64,000 nucleotides of DNA from Hydractinia symbiolongicarpus (GCF_029227915.1 NC_079883.1:3966001-4030000); one strand, 5' to 3'. Shown: positions 44,669-56,306, counted from the first letter of the stretch. A program made the numbers and translations. Notes: generated by a model from the letters alone, not told the origin.

Positions 44669-47600
44669 TTAAATGTTCGTTATGATATCATTTTCGTCAA
44701 TGAATGTGATATTTACTTCTTCTTTCTTTTCAGCTTCGTCTTTCGCTAATTCAACAGGATAAAGTTTGTTTATCGGTCTTCTTATTGTATGTGTGTTTCC
44801 ATTGAGAACATATCTAACGACAGCTCCCCGTTTCTTGCCGTCACGTGATGGTACGAACTCTTCAACGACTCCCATTTTCCAATTTTGTCTCGGTTGCTTT
44901 GCTTCCTCAATTAAAACAACATCGTTGATTCGAATAGAAGTTTCACCACGTGATTTGCCAACTCTGTGATATTCGCGTAACTCTGTCAAATATTCGCATT
45001 TCCATCGATTCCAATAGTGGTTTATGATACGTTGCAAATGATCATAACGTTGACACAAATCTTTTTCATTTTCATCGCTATCAATATGTGAGGCTTCCAA
45101 ATTAATTTTTCTCCCAAATAATAAATGGTTAGGTGTTAATGGTTGCTCACCTATGTTTTCATACAAAAATGTCAGCGGTCTGTTATTAATAACTGCTTGA
45201 ATTTCAGCTAGAACAGTCAGTAGTTCTTCATACGATAATCTGGTATTGTGTAAAGTCTTCTTTAAACAACGTTTAACGGATCTTACAAGTCTTTCGAACA
45301 TCCCTCCCCACCAAGGAGCGGCTTCTAAATTAAAATGCCATTTAATTCCTCGATTTGACGAAAATCGTTGCGTATCTTCGGCAATGAATTGACTACCATT
45401 ATCAGAAATAATTTCAGAGGGAATACCTCGTTCACTGAAAAATCGGCGAAGACTACGAATACAACCTGAAGACGAAGCATCAGGAACTAAATCCAAATGT
45501 AAAGCTCTGGTACTGGTACAAGTAAATAAGAACACCCAAGCTTTATACATACTTCCACCATGATAAACATTTCGAACATATAAAGGTCCGGCATAGTCGA
45601 GACCAGTATGTTTAAACGGATGATGATTGGATAGTCGTGATTTCGGTAATGCTGGTGAAACAGGATACGCATAAGATTTCCCTTCATAATAACGACATAA
45701 ATAGCACTGTCGGATTAACTGCTTTATGTAATTTCGTGCTTTTGGAATCCAAAATTTCGATCTGATGGCATTAAGTGTTTCTTTCAAACCATTATGCAAA
45801 ACTTGAACATGATAATGCAAAATGACTAGCCTAGTTAAAGGATTTTTTTTCGGTAAAAATATCGGAAACTTAGTATCAAAGTCTAAAGGAGCGTTTTCTA
45901 AGCGTCCCTTACAACGAATAATACCATCAATATTTTGAAATCGTAAATCTTTTTGTAACTGCTTGTAACTCGGAAGTTGAATTATATCTTTTTGCGCATA
46001 TTTAATCCACAGTTTTTCTGCATGCAACTGCTCGTCCTTTGTAACAAATGTATGTAAAACCAATTCTTCCTTACGACGCTTTTTTCTGAGGTTTCCAACA
46101 AATCGTAAAACCAATGCGGTAATTCGCAATAAACGTGTGTAATTAGAATATCGTGCAATGTTCATAAAATTTAAATCAATTTCTTCTTCGGTGCTCTCCT
46201 CTGATTCGTCGTTACCAACAATTAAACAAGTCGAATCATCAACCTTGAAATTACTGAAATTAAAACTCGAAGCTGAGATGTTAGTGTCGCGCAAGAAATC
46301 AGGTCCTGAAAACCATAAGTTATTGTTCACCAACTCAGATACCAAACAACCTCTCGACAAAATATCCGCAGGATTTGCCTTTGACTCCACATGAAACCAA
46401 CTGTCCGGTGAAACTAAATCACGAATGATACCAACTCGCCGTTCGACAACCACCTCATACTTCTTATTAACATTTTTAATCCAATATAAACCAATAGACG
46501 AATCAATCCAACACCGTGTCACAGAAATATCATAAACCAAACTCAACTCATCACGAACATACTTCACCAGCTTCGCTAACATCACTGCACCATACAGCTC
46601 CAATCGAGGTATCGTGACCGGTTTAATTGGCGCGATTCTCGACTTAGACGTCACTAACTTCGTAAAAAAACTACCATCAGCATGTTCGAACCTCAAATAA
46701 ACACACGCACCGTAACCTTTCAAAGAAGCATCAGAAAAACCATGCAATTGTACATCAACAATATTCCCGCCATCGTAACATCGTGGTACATTCAAATGTG
46801 AAAAACTTTTAAAATCATTGTACGTAACTCGCCACTCGTCCAAAACCTGTCCACTCAACTCGATGTCCCAACCAATTTTACCTACACAGGTTTTTTGAAA
46901 CAATGTTTTTAATCGCATAACAATAGGGTTAATAAGACCAAGAGGGTCATAAATGGAAGCGGTAAATTTAATCAATTGTCGTTTTGTCGGTATGTCCTTC
47001 GCTAACGATAAAATGTCGTCGAATGTGAATAAGAGCGAATCTTTCTTTTTATCCCACAAAACACCAAGAACTTTGGTAACATGTCCGGTATGAGCAACAT
47101 GGGGTTTGGTAACTAATTGTTCCAACTCTTCGGAATTCGAATGAAATTTATGCAGATTGAAATTTGCTTCAGCGAGACGTTGTTTACATTTCTGGTAAAA
47201 ATCATGTGCTGCATTAACAGTAGCGCCACCGGAAGTTAGATCATCAACGTGAAGTGAACTCAATAACTTCTGTACAAACAAAGGATCAACATGATTAAAC
47301 GATTCAGCATGCTTAATAAGAGTGGCACTAAGGAGGAATGGTGACGAACTTACACCAAACAATACTCTACTCAATCTATAAATACCAATTTCTGCAGTTT
47401 CAATGTTTTGGTCTGATAAATTATGTAAATCTTTAAACCAAATAAAACGAACAAAATCACGATCGGTTGGATGTAAACTAATTTGTAAAAATGCCTTCTC
47501 GATATCAGCAATGAAGGCTACTTTGTGAGATCGAAAGCGCAATAAAACGTTATATAAAGGCTCCGTTAAAGATGGTCCAGCATACAAACAATCATTTAAT

Positions 47601-49954
47601 GAAGACAGTCCCACCGATTTTGAACTTGCATCGAATACCATGCGTACTTTGGTGCTTGGTTTATCATCACGAATGACTGGTCGGTGTGGTAAATAGTGAA
47701 CTTGTCTTTTGGTACAATCGTCGTTGGTAACTCTTTCAATGATACCTTGTTCAAGCTGTTCTTTGAGGATACTGTTATAATTACGCAATAATTCGGGATT
47801 ATTTTTCAATTTATGCCTCAATGATTCAAGTCTCTTTGAAGAAACACAATAATTATCAGGGAGCACATCGTGATCATCCTTAAAAGGCAGCCGCACCTCG
47901 TAACGTTTAGTCTGCGCGCTGAATTTAACATTTTCACAAAAATTTTCAACAGCTGGTTGTTCCTCGATACCAGCGTTTTCGAAGGACCAAAACTTTTCCA
48001 ACTGATTATCCAACTTATCTTCGACAAACTCAGCCCCAATCTTCAATACGTTTGCTACCAAGACTGCACTTCTACTACCTTCACTCGACCCTATGCGTCC
48101 ACTTACAATGTACCCAACCTTTGAATTTAAAGCAACTGGCCCATCCTCACCCCGAACTATACCACCATCAAAAAATTTCCAATAATTATCAGCACCCAAC
48201 AAGACATCCACCTTCAAATCTCTATTATTACAGTTACTGTCAGCTAAACGTAAGTCTTTCAAGTGTTTATACTTCAAACAATCGTTAAAATTCTGTCCTG
48301 TTAAAGGATGACAAATATTTTTCACATAACAATCAACGTTGATTTTATCTCCATCTAAACCGATCACTGAAAACTGCACCCTATCTAAAGTTTCTTTGAA
48401 CGAATGTTTACCAAAAATACGGATGCAAATCTCACGCTTACCAACAACCTTTAATTGCAATTTTTCACATAACTCGGGCGATATGTAACTTAATTGGGAA
48501 CAGTTATCGAACAAAATTCTCGTGTTCTCAATTTTTGAAGGATCAGTAGTATTAACAACTTTAACTTTAGCGGTTTGCAACATAACGGAACTCGGAATGT
48601 CGAGCGAATTTGAACTTGTAACCAACGAAGTGGCACCAGCAACATTTTCTGGTTTTTCTTGTTCGGTTCCATCCTTATCTCTACGACCTTGGTCAACGTC
48701 CCTTTTCTTATCACAAATAGCAACATGGTGTCTACCCGAACACTTTAAACAACTAATCTTAGAATAACAAGACTTGGCTAAATGTCCACCTTTCAAACAA
48801 ACAAAACATCTCTTCTTGTCACGTAACACGTTTTTCCTTGCGTCGAAATTAGTGATTATTCGGCATTGCTGTGATTTATGCGATTTGTCACAAAATATGC
48901 ATCTATAATTATTCTGATTATTCTGATGATTGCGATAATTATGCTGATTGTTCTGATACTGATTGTGCGGAAGATCACGGTTCGATTGATGTGAATAGTG
49001 AACTGGTAATGCCGATGATGAAAACGGGTTGTTATCGTGTGGCTGTTGTAAAGAATATGCAGATTTCTCACGAACTTCGATCTCCGATTTTAACGCTCTT
49101 AAAACTAACTTCATATCCCAGCAATCTTTGTCGTTAAATTGACGACTAATAATTAAATTAAGCTCTTCTGGAAGTTTCGACATAAGTACCGGTATTAATA
49201 GCGGACCATAATTTTCAGACGTGACATCTAAATTTTCCAGACTTCTCACTTGTGTCTCAACGTTGTCAAATACATTACGCAATGTTTCTATGTTAGTTAA
49301 GTTATTCGCCTGTTCAAGTTTCAGTAATTTTTTCATATGTGCTGAAATAAGTAACTGTTTATTATTATATCTCTCTTTCAGTAAATCAACGACGGTTTTA
49401 TAATTTTCATTGCTAAGTCTAAACCCAGCGATACAACTTGCAGCGGGACCTTCTACTAGATTTTTTAAATAGGTCATTTTTTGAACGTCGGAAATATCGT
49501 CATTAGTGTGTACGGCACATTCAAAGCTATCCCAGAAAGTCGACCAGTTTTCCGGATGCCCATCAAAGGGCTGTAAATGTAAGCGAGGCAATTTTATTAG
49601 TTTACTGTGGCTGAAAGTGCTTCCTGCTTCTGAAAAATCCTTTTTGGCTGATCGTTTTTCTAAAAATGATTCAAACAGACGAAGTTTATCCTTTAACATC
49701 ATCATTTCCTCCGTACTAGAATCTTCTTCCTTGTCGATATCATCCTGCTCTGTCAAGCAATCCATAATCGACTCGTTTAGTTCAGCAACTTTCGCTATTT
49801 TTTCCATCAAAGTATCACGGATCGACTCAATTTGACGAACATCTGCAACATTATCGGTATATGACGAAATAATTGTCTCTCCCCTTGTAATTAATTTGTT
49901 TGCAGTTCTAACAACAGACTTTCTAACTTTGTTGTACTTCGCGAAATCACCCAT
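44669..49954 (-). CDS. BEL/Pao gag-pol polyprotein (1761 aa)
   Basis: Intact frame. In order: a coiled gag start, a DUF1759-type gag core (LPRLHLQPFDGHPENWSTFW), zinc knuckles (CIFCDKSHKSQQC, CFVCLKGGHLAKSC, CLKCSGRHHVAIC), an aspartic protease of the A17 type (ILFDNCSQLSYIS), RT (VRMVFDAS, FIADIEKAFLQI, catalytic LHVDDLTSGG), RNase H (LHGFSDASLKGYGA, SNPADILSRG-like), the HHCC region (YHVQVLHNGLK ... CYLCRYYEGK), the integrase core (HTGLDYAGPLY, SDNGSQFIAE, APWWGGMFERLVRSVK) and DUF5641 (YWNRWKCEYLTELREYH). The ATG at 49954 is preferred over the non-ATG start 18 codons upstream. All catalytic motifs look complete, so the copy may be competent, though expression is not shown. Confidence 0.95.
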   Translation of the reverse strand: MGDFAKYNKVRKSVVRTANKLITRGETIISSYTDNVADVRQIESIRDTLMEKIAKVAELNESIMDCLTEQDDIDKEEDSSTEEMMMLKDKLRLFESFLEKRSAKKDFSEAGSTFSHSKLIKLPRLHLQPFDGHPENWSTFWDSFECAVHTNDDISDVQKMTYLKNLVEGPAASCIAGFRLSNENYKTVVDLLKERYNNKQLLISAHMKKLLKLEQANNLTNIETLRNVFDNVETQVRSLENLDVTSENYGPLLIPVLMSKLPEELNLIISRQFNDKDCWDMKLVLRALKSEIEVREKSAYSLQQPHDNNPFSSSALPVHYSHQSNRDLPHNQYQNNQHNYRNHQNNQNNYRCIFCDKSHKSQQCRIITNFDARKNVLRDKKRCFVCLKGGHLAKSCYSKISCLKCSGRHHVAICDKKRDVDQGRRDKDGTEQEKPENVAGATSLVTSSNSLDIPSSVMLQTAKVKVVNTTDPSKIENTRILFDNCSQLSYISPELCEKLQLKVVGKREICIRIFGKHSFKETLDRVQFSVIGLDGDKINVDCYVKNICHPLTGQNFNDCLKYKHLKDLRLADSNCNNRDLKVDVLLGADNYWKFFDGGIVRGEDGPVALNSKVGYIVSGRIGSSEGSRSAVLVANVLKIGAEFVEDKLDNQLEKFWSFENAGIEEQPAVENFCENVKFSAQTKRYEVRLPFKDDHDVLPDNYCVSSKRLESLRHKLKNNPELLRNYNSILKEQLEQGIIERVTNDDCTKRQVHYLPHRPVIRDDKPSTKVRMVFDASSKSVGLSSLNDCLYAGPSLTEPLYNVLLRFRSHKVAFIADIEKAFLQISLHPTDRDFVRFIWFKDLHNLSDQNIETAEIGIYRLSRVLFGVSSSPFLLSATLIKHAESFNHVDPLFVQKLLSSLHVDDLTSGGATVNAAHDFYQKCKQRLAEANFNLHKFHSNSEELEQLVTKPHVAHTGHVTKVLGVLWDKKKDSLLFTFDDILSLAKDIPTKRQLIKFTASIYDPLGLINPIVMRLKTLFQKTCVGKIGWDIELSGQVLDEWRVTYNDFKSFSHLNVPRCYDGGNIVDVQLHGFSDASLKGYGACVYLRFEHADGSFFTKLVTSKSRIAPIKPVTIPRLELYGAVMLAKLVKYVRDELSLVYDISVTRCWIDSSIGLYWIKNVNKKYEVVVERRVGIIRDLVSPDSWFHVESKANPADILSRGCLVSELVNNNLWFSGPDFLRDTNISASSFNFSNFKVDDSTCLIVGNDESEESTEEEIDLNFMNIARYSNYTRLLRITALVLRFVGNLRKKRRKEELVLHTFVTKDEQLHAEKLWIKYAQKDIIQLPSYKQLQKDLRFQNIDGIIRCKGRLENAPLDFDTKFPIFLPKKNPLTRLVILHYHVQVLHNGLKETLNAIRSKFWIPKARNYIKQLIRQCYLCRYYEGKSYAYPVSPALPKSRLSNHHPFKHTGLDYAGPLYVRNVYHGGSMYKAWVFLFTCTSTRALHLDLVPDASSSGCIRSLRRFFSERGIPSEIISDNGSQFIAEDTQRFSSNRGIKWHFNLEAAPWWGGMFERLVRSVKRCLKKTLHNTRLSYEELLTVLAEIQAVINNRPLTFLYENIGEQPLTPNHLLFGRKINLEASHIDSDENEKDLCQRYDHLQRIINHYWNRWKCEYLTELREYHRVGKSRGETSIRINDVVLIEEAKQPRQNWKMGVVEEFVPSRDGKKRGAVVRYVLNGNTHTIRRPINKLYPVELAKDEAEKKEEVNITFIDENDIITNI

Positions 49955-50050
49955 TTTTAAAATCAAAACAACACCAAACTTTAAACCAAACCAATAAAAA
50001 TAAGACAACTAAAAACCACTAAATAAAACCATAGATACATAAGCAAAGTA

Positions 50051-50068
50051 TCTCTCCGAGGGCTCCAA
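50051..50068 (-). promoter_or_regulatory. Candidate tRNA primer-binding site
   Basis: On the minus strand TGGAGCCCTCGGAGAGA starts one base after the 5' LTR. TGG is complementary to the CCA end of tRNAs. I cannot assign the tRNA. Confidence 0.65.
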
Positions 50069-50226
50069 TGAATTTCCAGATAAATTCGGATACAAATAAA
50101 ACTTTATTTTAAAACGTGACTATATTTTTAAAGAACGAAATCTAAAACTAACATGTGCGAGAATATAAATACATAATAAGAGCAGCTAGAGGACTGGGGA
50201 AGATATAAACAAATATGGTAACCACA
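50069..50226 (-). repeat. BEL/Pao LTR (5' LTR of the minus-strand element)
   Basis: Identical partner of 44411-44568, followed by the right target-site copy GTTCT (50227-50231). Confidence 0.95.
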
Positions 50227-50231
50227 GTTCT

Positions 50232-51065
50232 TTCCACAGGACTGACAACTAGTCTACAATAACACCCTGTCTAAAACCCGCGAGGAAAAAGTTTTCTCAG
50301 AAATGTGACATATTACTTATACTCTGCTTTTTTGTGATTACTAACAATAAAACATGACATAATTCAAAGCTGAATAGTGATGAGCAAAGTAGTTATTCTT
50401 CAATATGACTTAAATGCATTATACTCACCCGTCATGATCAGATGTCTGATTTGGGTGAAGCATTCTCTGTTGAGAATGAAATACGGATGTGCTATGATAA
50501 ATATTCACCTATATGTATACACGCCATCCGGATAAACTATCTGAGTTCATCACTAACATATTGCCGCATGTAGTGTAGTGGGTATTTTAAAGATCTTGTA
50601 AAAGTAAAAGAAAGCCAAATCGCATTTGTAAACTCAAAAAAAAGAAGAAAAAAAACTGTCTAAAGCGGCATTCCATTTATTGTTTCAAAATGTTCAAATT
50701 CTACTTTTGGGATAAGTGGCCAAGTTTGTATCAATCATGCAAAACAAATTGTGTTTATGTCGTCTTTTTCTAGAAGAAGTACAGCAAATAGTACAGCCAT
50801 CTTTTTACATAAAATAAAATAATAAAAAACGAGCAATCATTTTTCCATATAAATAGATGTTGTCCTTTCTTTTCTAATCTACATTTATTATATTATGCTT
50901 TTGTGAAAAAGAGAGCATCGTTTTTTTGCTTTTTTTAGTCGGTAACGCGTTTGATAGGTTAATAATCATGGGCCTTTCAGCATGTGTTGCTTCTATATGA
51001 GTTGATTTTCTGTTATAGGTTAATAGGCCTTTATTGGTTGTTTTTCGGTTATACACCATTATTTT
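50232..51065. other. Non-coding stretch
   Basis: No gene recognised between the BEL/Pao element and the next repeat. Confidence 0.4.
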
Positions 51066-51070
51066 GATAA

Positions 51071-51313
51071 CCGAAACAGTACACTAAATTTCCTCGTTTC
51101 CATTCGACTGCATTTTCCGCTATAGCGCAAAAAGCTCCAAGCTTTTTAGTTAGCGCGTGCGCACTAAGATAAAATTGCTAATTTTGTCAAAGTGCACATG
51201 TGCCAAATGAAAAGCTCGCGAACTTTTCATTTGCTAAGAAATGCAGTCAAAAGGAAACGAGGAAATTTAGTGTACTGCTTCGGAAAATGCAGTCGAATGG
51301 AAACGAGCCTTTA
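51071..51313. mobile_element. MITE-like element with ~44-bp inverted repeats
   Basis: 51071-51114 and 51240-51283 are reverse complements with about three or four mismatches (core ACTAAATTTCCTCGTTTCC). A further inverted copy of the inner part, AAAATGCAGTCGAATGGAAA, follows at 51284-51308, so the right end is duplicated in a palindromic manner. The interior is non-coding. Confidence 0.7.
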
Positions 51314-51836
51314 GTAGTGTGTTAAATAAGTTTTGCATTCTGAATACGTAAAACAGATTTAAATATACGTCCTGTTAACTATAAACAATTTTATAGATGC
51401 TGTTAAATTTCAATACTTCCTGTTATTATGATGTAACAAATTGTTAGATGTCTGTAGAATGAATGTCTTTAATCAGTTTTTGAATAAAAGTGTACGAAGG
51501 TCCAGTACATAAGCTAACAACAAAGTTGCAATTGCGTTCTTTTCGTACAGCTTAAAAAATCTAATCTAGCCGTGTCGAATCCAGTGGAGCCACGCAACTC
51601 AATTGGTTCAGCCGTCAACACGGCCTAGTTTGAACGTATAAAACGGAAATGTCGAGCCGGGGTGACGCATCCATATGATGAGGTAAAATAGCTTATTTAG
51701 CAAAAGGTTGTTGTGAAAGACAACTAAAATTGGAAATTGCACACCTACTTAGTATGCGCCCGATAAATTCGCGAGACTTCTAATACTTGAAAATCTTTCT
51801 TATGCGAAACTAAAGTCAACAGCCGAATGGGTTGCC

Positions 51837-51859
51837 CGGGGGTCCGGGGGTGGGGGGGG
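51837..51859 (+). other. G-rich tract, possible G-quadruplex
   Basis: CCGGGGGTCCGGGGGTGGGG: three G-runs of 5, 5 and 8, the last long enough to give two G-tracts. Striking in an AT-rich setting; no gene context. Confidence 0.55.
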
Positions 51860-52565
51860 CAGTCCCTTCTTTAGGTCTTTTTCTATCAAGTAATCCTGGA
51901 TTAAGCATCTGGTTCGCATTTGTTCTTAAGTTTTGATCAATTGAATTTGGAATAAAATTCGGGCTTTTTAGCAAACAGACCGCACCACGAGGGTTAGTAT
52001 CGATTTTTGCAACTACACGAGGTTTTAAGAAAATGCCCGAGTTACGTAACAAACTAGTGCTGAAATCTTTTTTAGGATAGGCACCCGTATTCAGCCTGCA
52101 ATATGGCTGCCGAAATAGGATATAATTTTACAGACTTTGTTGTGATCGTCTGCACGTAGTGAACCAATTATGAAGCTCGATTTCTTTGACTTACCACGGT
52201 GTTTTTTACGCTGTTAAGTTTTGTGGGACTCTTTTCGATTTACTTTACTCGTTGGAAACCTGGCCTGCATATCTATATAATTAGAACCGGCTGTAGAGCC
52301 AGTTATTCCTTGGGCGGTAATGTGTGACTGTTTAGAGAATTAGTCAAATTGCCATTTCATTAAAAATATCCACAGGCTTGTAGCAAGAGTTATGATCATC
52401 TGTTATTTACAATCAATTCGTGATCAGCATAAAACTTTAAACAAGAAGAAAATAAGAAAAAATTATGAACCCTCCCTCTGATAACTGACAGTTCTTAATA
52501 ATTAACGTTGTAAAATCCTCTAAAGAGTTTCCAACACCAACTTAGTATATTTTACATATATTATT

Positions 52566-52997
52566 TCACTTCTGACACAAGTCACATGAGCAGGAATCAA
52601 TAACTTCAACTTTGAAATGTTTTTTATGCGAAAATGATGGACAATGAAGTTTTACTGACTTCCAATGAATTGATTTCGGCACACAATGTCGACACACAGA
52701 AATGGCGTCTTGATATCCTTTGTTTCCAGGAACGTAAATTGAATTGCATTGTCCATAACAATATTTCAATTCCAAAGTTTTTAAAATGCAACCTTTATAA
52801 AGTATTGTTCTATTGTATGGCAGAGGCTTGCATGAGCCTGCCGTCATTTCTGTTGCGTTTAGTACAATCCCTTTCTTTTCTGAAACCCTAAACGCACTTT
52901 TAATTCTTTGTGCAAGTTTTAACAAAGACAACGATTTTACTGGATGCCATATGGATAATGCCAATACCAGAACGGTCAGCTTGTGTTTCAGCCTCAT
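52566..52997 (-). CDS. Secreted DAN-type cystine-knot protein (paralogue 2)
   Basis: 143 residues. The ATG abuts a splice acceptor (TTCCTTATTTCAG/ATG), the same architecture as the paralogue at 41.3 kb. Signal peptide LTVLVLALSIWHPVKS, a basic linker, then a ten-Cys CTCK domain: GSC, KGC, KYC-YGQ-C, SVC-RH-C, LHC, DSC-S-C-DL-C. YNRTI (sequon), the GNKGYQD loop and FKVEVIDSC are shared with paralogue 1. It has a longer propeptide-like linker (SLLKLAQRIKSAFRVSEKKG). Both genes lie on the minus strand 11 kb apart with the BEL/Pao insertion between them, so the pair is a tandem duplicate split by a retroelement. Likely an extracellular signal or antagonist; partner unknown. Confidence 0.78.
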   Translation of the reverse strand: MRLKHKLTVLVLALSIWHPVKSLSLLKLAQRIKSAFRVSEKKGIVLNATEMTAGSCKPLPYNRTILYKGCILKTLELKYCYGQCNSIYVPGNKGYQDAISVCRHCVPKSIHWKSVKLHCPSFSHKKHFKVEVIDSCSCDLCQK

Positions 52998-53019
52998 CTG
53001 AAATAAGGAAATCAAGTTT

Positions 53020-56000
53020 CCAATCTGCGTAAAGTTGGCGTATCTTAAATTAAATTATACACTGCACTTCAAAAAAAAATACTTTACCTTAATTTTACTG
53101 TCTAAATTCGCGAAATTTCCAAATTCGCGAAACAAAATAATCAATTTTGGTATATGTCAATATATGTCTTTTCTTCTTTTGCAACAGTGTTGACAACTTG
53201 ACGACAATCAATATGCAGCAACAATTAAATATAGGTTATTTATAGAATGGTTAAGATTTGTTTTATTGTCTGCTCTCATTAAACCTTTAGTCAATTGATA
53301 TAAGAAGAATTTTTAAAAAATTTAAGGTATTTAAAAATTAGAGTTTGGCAAGAGCCGGTTTTCCACAGTGTAAACATCCAATAATTGCTCCCTGTTTTGC
53401 TTTTTCTTCCTGTTCTTTTGCTTTAAATTAGAAAGTACATCATACCAGATTTTCCAATCAAAAATGCATTAAATACATTAGAAACAAAAATTTGTGGACC
53501 GTAAAACTTTCTGATTTTTTTTGTCCAAAAAATTTTCCGTCCGAAATTTGTGTATGCAGAACCTGTTTATGTCCGAAAATTTTGGCTTTCATAATTTTTT
53601 TTTAAAAGGACCAGTGCATAGAAATTGTATATAAGGTAATCAGAAAAACAATAAAAACTGCAGTTTTTGAACTTTATATTTTCGTTATTTTCACATTTGG
53701 CTAAGGCTCTATCTATAAAGTTGGATCCTGAAGACACTTTTTTAGATCTTGATTGAATGTGTGACACTATAAATGCTTTTAGCCTCCCCTTGTGTCATTT
53801 TCCGTAATCATGACTTTGGGATTTGGTTAAAAGTCGTTCAAAATACTTACCCATACATTTTTTGACTTCATAAATCTTTTCCGAAAATTTTCTGCTATAA
53901 TAAAAAATTGTGTCCGAAAACTTTTTAGACTTTTTGTCTGATTGGCACCTCAATGAGATATTGGATTATGACTAGTTAGTGAAAGTATCAATGAATATTG
54001 TTAAGCAAATAACAACAAATATTCATACAAAACAATAAAACAAAAATCTTCGACTTACAACCAAACACATGGGAAGTTAAAAGAGTAGAAAATTTTTGAC
54101 CCCCTTCACTTTCAGTAAAACACTCGCCCCCTTACACGCTGAATATGGGTAAAAAGTAATTATAAGGAACTTCACAAACAATATTATCAAAATTCTGATT
54201 TTTATTAAGTAGTGTTTACTTGCGAGAGGATATTGTCAACACGTTTACAACTTTGTATGTATTTATTTCAGTCACTTTATAAAATATTACTACCTTATCA
54301 AAGCTCTTGAGTGGTTTATATTGCGCTAGATTTCTTCAATAGAGAAATATGCTTGATGTCCTCTCATCCTTTGTACTGCTAGTTATCCAAAACACCTCAT
54401 GGTATTCAAAAAAGTACTATTGACTAGTTCATAGGCCCTAGATATAGATTTTGGGTGTATATTGCTCACCTGTCGATGGATGCAGGAAAGGTTTAATAGG
54501 TTAGGTAACGTTTTTGTTCTCATATTCACAGAGATTTATCCAAATATTCTTTTCCAAACTCCTAGGATTTTGATATGCCAATTCAAATTTTAAAGCTTCA
54601 TGTTGCAACCTAACTGGTTGAAACGGCGTTTAGCGTCAATTTGAACGCTTTGGTGTAGGTAAACCGTTCTGCAAATCTGGGTGGAGTGCTTAATACAGTA
54701 AAGTTACGCAACGCATGTTTTGAATTATTATTCTGTGAAGTAAGTTACAAAAAAAAGCGAAAAAAGTTGCATAATTAATTGTAAACAAAATTCAAACCAA
54801 ACTCAAAAGAAATAAATAACAATGCGCACGGGGATTCATTTCAAAATGCTGTACTAAAATATTGCGGTTTAGATTTTTTGTATTTACAATATTTCAAAGT
54901 TTATTTTCAACTTTAGCTTCAATTTTGAACGTTGTAGTTACAGATCTACAGTTTATAGAATATTTCATTTATAATCCCTAAGGATAAACACATCTTGCAG
55001 ATTTTGAGATTTCGGAAGTAAGACTTAGCTATTGTTTTTTGGTCTTTTTATACTTGTTATGTACAGATTTTGATGTCGCGTGCAAGTTCAACACCACGTT
55101 TTAATCAATGAGTTATTGTTTATTTATAATTGGACAGTTTTAATTTGGTGTCAATTAAGACAATTACGAGACGAAATTATAAAGTTTCGATTACATTGTT
55201 ATGTTTTTCATGCATCTCGTGATTTTTGTGCCAATATTCATTCACAACAAATCCGTGCCAAGGAAAATAGCCGTGTTTATACTGAGACAAGCTAAAATCG
55301 TGAACATAATTTATCGAGACATTTTTGGATGAAAATTCCTACAAAAAACCCCTTTCCCCTCCGCAATTGGAAGTGTACAATAATACTTGTTTCTTTGCAC
55401 TATTCAAGGGCGTAGAACGGAGCAATAGTTTGCGAAAATTTGGTTATTTCGCCTGGTGTTGATTTTCATCGTTAACCATATTTCGCCTTGTTGACCACGA
55501 GACCCACGACTTCCAGTGTGTATACATATATACAATAAAAAAATTTCTCAGAACGAAATTGTTCACATCCATATGATCAACTACTGGACTACTCGCAAAA
55601 TTCAAGTAAAAAATTTTCCGCGAATATTAACATCATTAAGGTAGAGTATTAAATGTTATGCTGTACAAAAATTGTTTAATGAATTTTTTGGTTAATACTT
55701 TTTTGGTCAATGTATGTCAAATGAAGAATGCAAGTTCCCAAATTCACTTTCAAACTTTCACTCCAAACCATGTTGTAAAAGCAGAGGATTGTTTTGATCA
55801 ACATTAAAAAGCTATCAATTATGGCAGGTATTAAAAAAAGAAGTGGACGGAAAAAATGATATGAAACAATACTTCAAATGTGATATCTATTTGTAACTAT
55901 AAATGAATCTACATATTAGTAGGGGATTTTTTGCTGTCTAGAAAGAATTAGAAAGTTGTTGAAAAAGACTGATTTTCTGCAAAAACTTACCAGATTCTTC

Positions 56001-56075
56001 AGACTGGAGGTTGTATTTCCTACTTTTTTCAGATTAGAATGAATACGCTGCGTCTAGAAAAAAAAAGTGCATACC
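53020..56075. other. Non-coding AT-rich stretch
   Basis: It probably contains the 5' exon of the 52.6-kb gene. No domain-bearing ORF seen. Loose repeats of TCCGAAAATTTT-type sequence occur at 53530-53910. Confidence 0.4.
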
Positions 56076-56079
56076 CGTT

Positions 56080-56306
56080 AAATCAACGTAAAAAGGTCCA
56101 TACCACCCCTTAGCACTTTACCATTCCACGTCAAATTATAGACCATCCACGTTAAATCAACGATAGAGGAGTCAATAAATCCATGAGCACTTTACCACTT
56201 TACGTTAAATAAGCGGGCATGCTCTATAATATCCGTCCAAAACCCCCTCCCCCGCCGTGTCCCCCGGGCCCCCTCCCCGTCCCATGGGTCCCTCCCCACC
56301 CTCACC
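56080..56306. other. Left flank of element R: short repeats and a C-rich tract
   Basis: TTAAATCAACG- and GCACTTTACCA-type words recur three times (56080-56215). The C-rich tract 56243-56306 (runs of C4-C6, such as CCCCCTCCCCC and CCCCCGGGCCCCC) then abuts the viral gene block, with G-quadruplex potential on the minus strand. It may mark the element boundary; no terminal inverted repeat could be tested. Confidence 0.4.

Larger units (their letters stand above)
44411..50226 (-). mobile_element. Complete BEL/Pao LTR retrotransposon, apparently young
   Basis: 5.8 kb, with identical 158-bp LTRs, a GTTCT target duplication on both sides, a polypurine tract, a primer-binding-like site and one uninterrupted gag-pol frame. 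Identical LTRs mean very little time since insertion or recent conversion. It has landed between the two DAN-type cystine-knot paralogues at 41.3 and 52.6 kb. Confidence 0.95.

Noticed and set aside
48856-49137. ORFs of 71 and 88 aa inside the BEL/Pao element (Ile- or Asp-rich)
   Set aside because: Alternate-frame readings of the Asn/Gln-rich gag linker.
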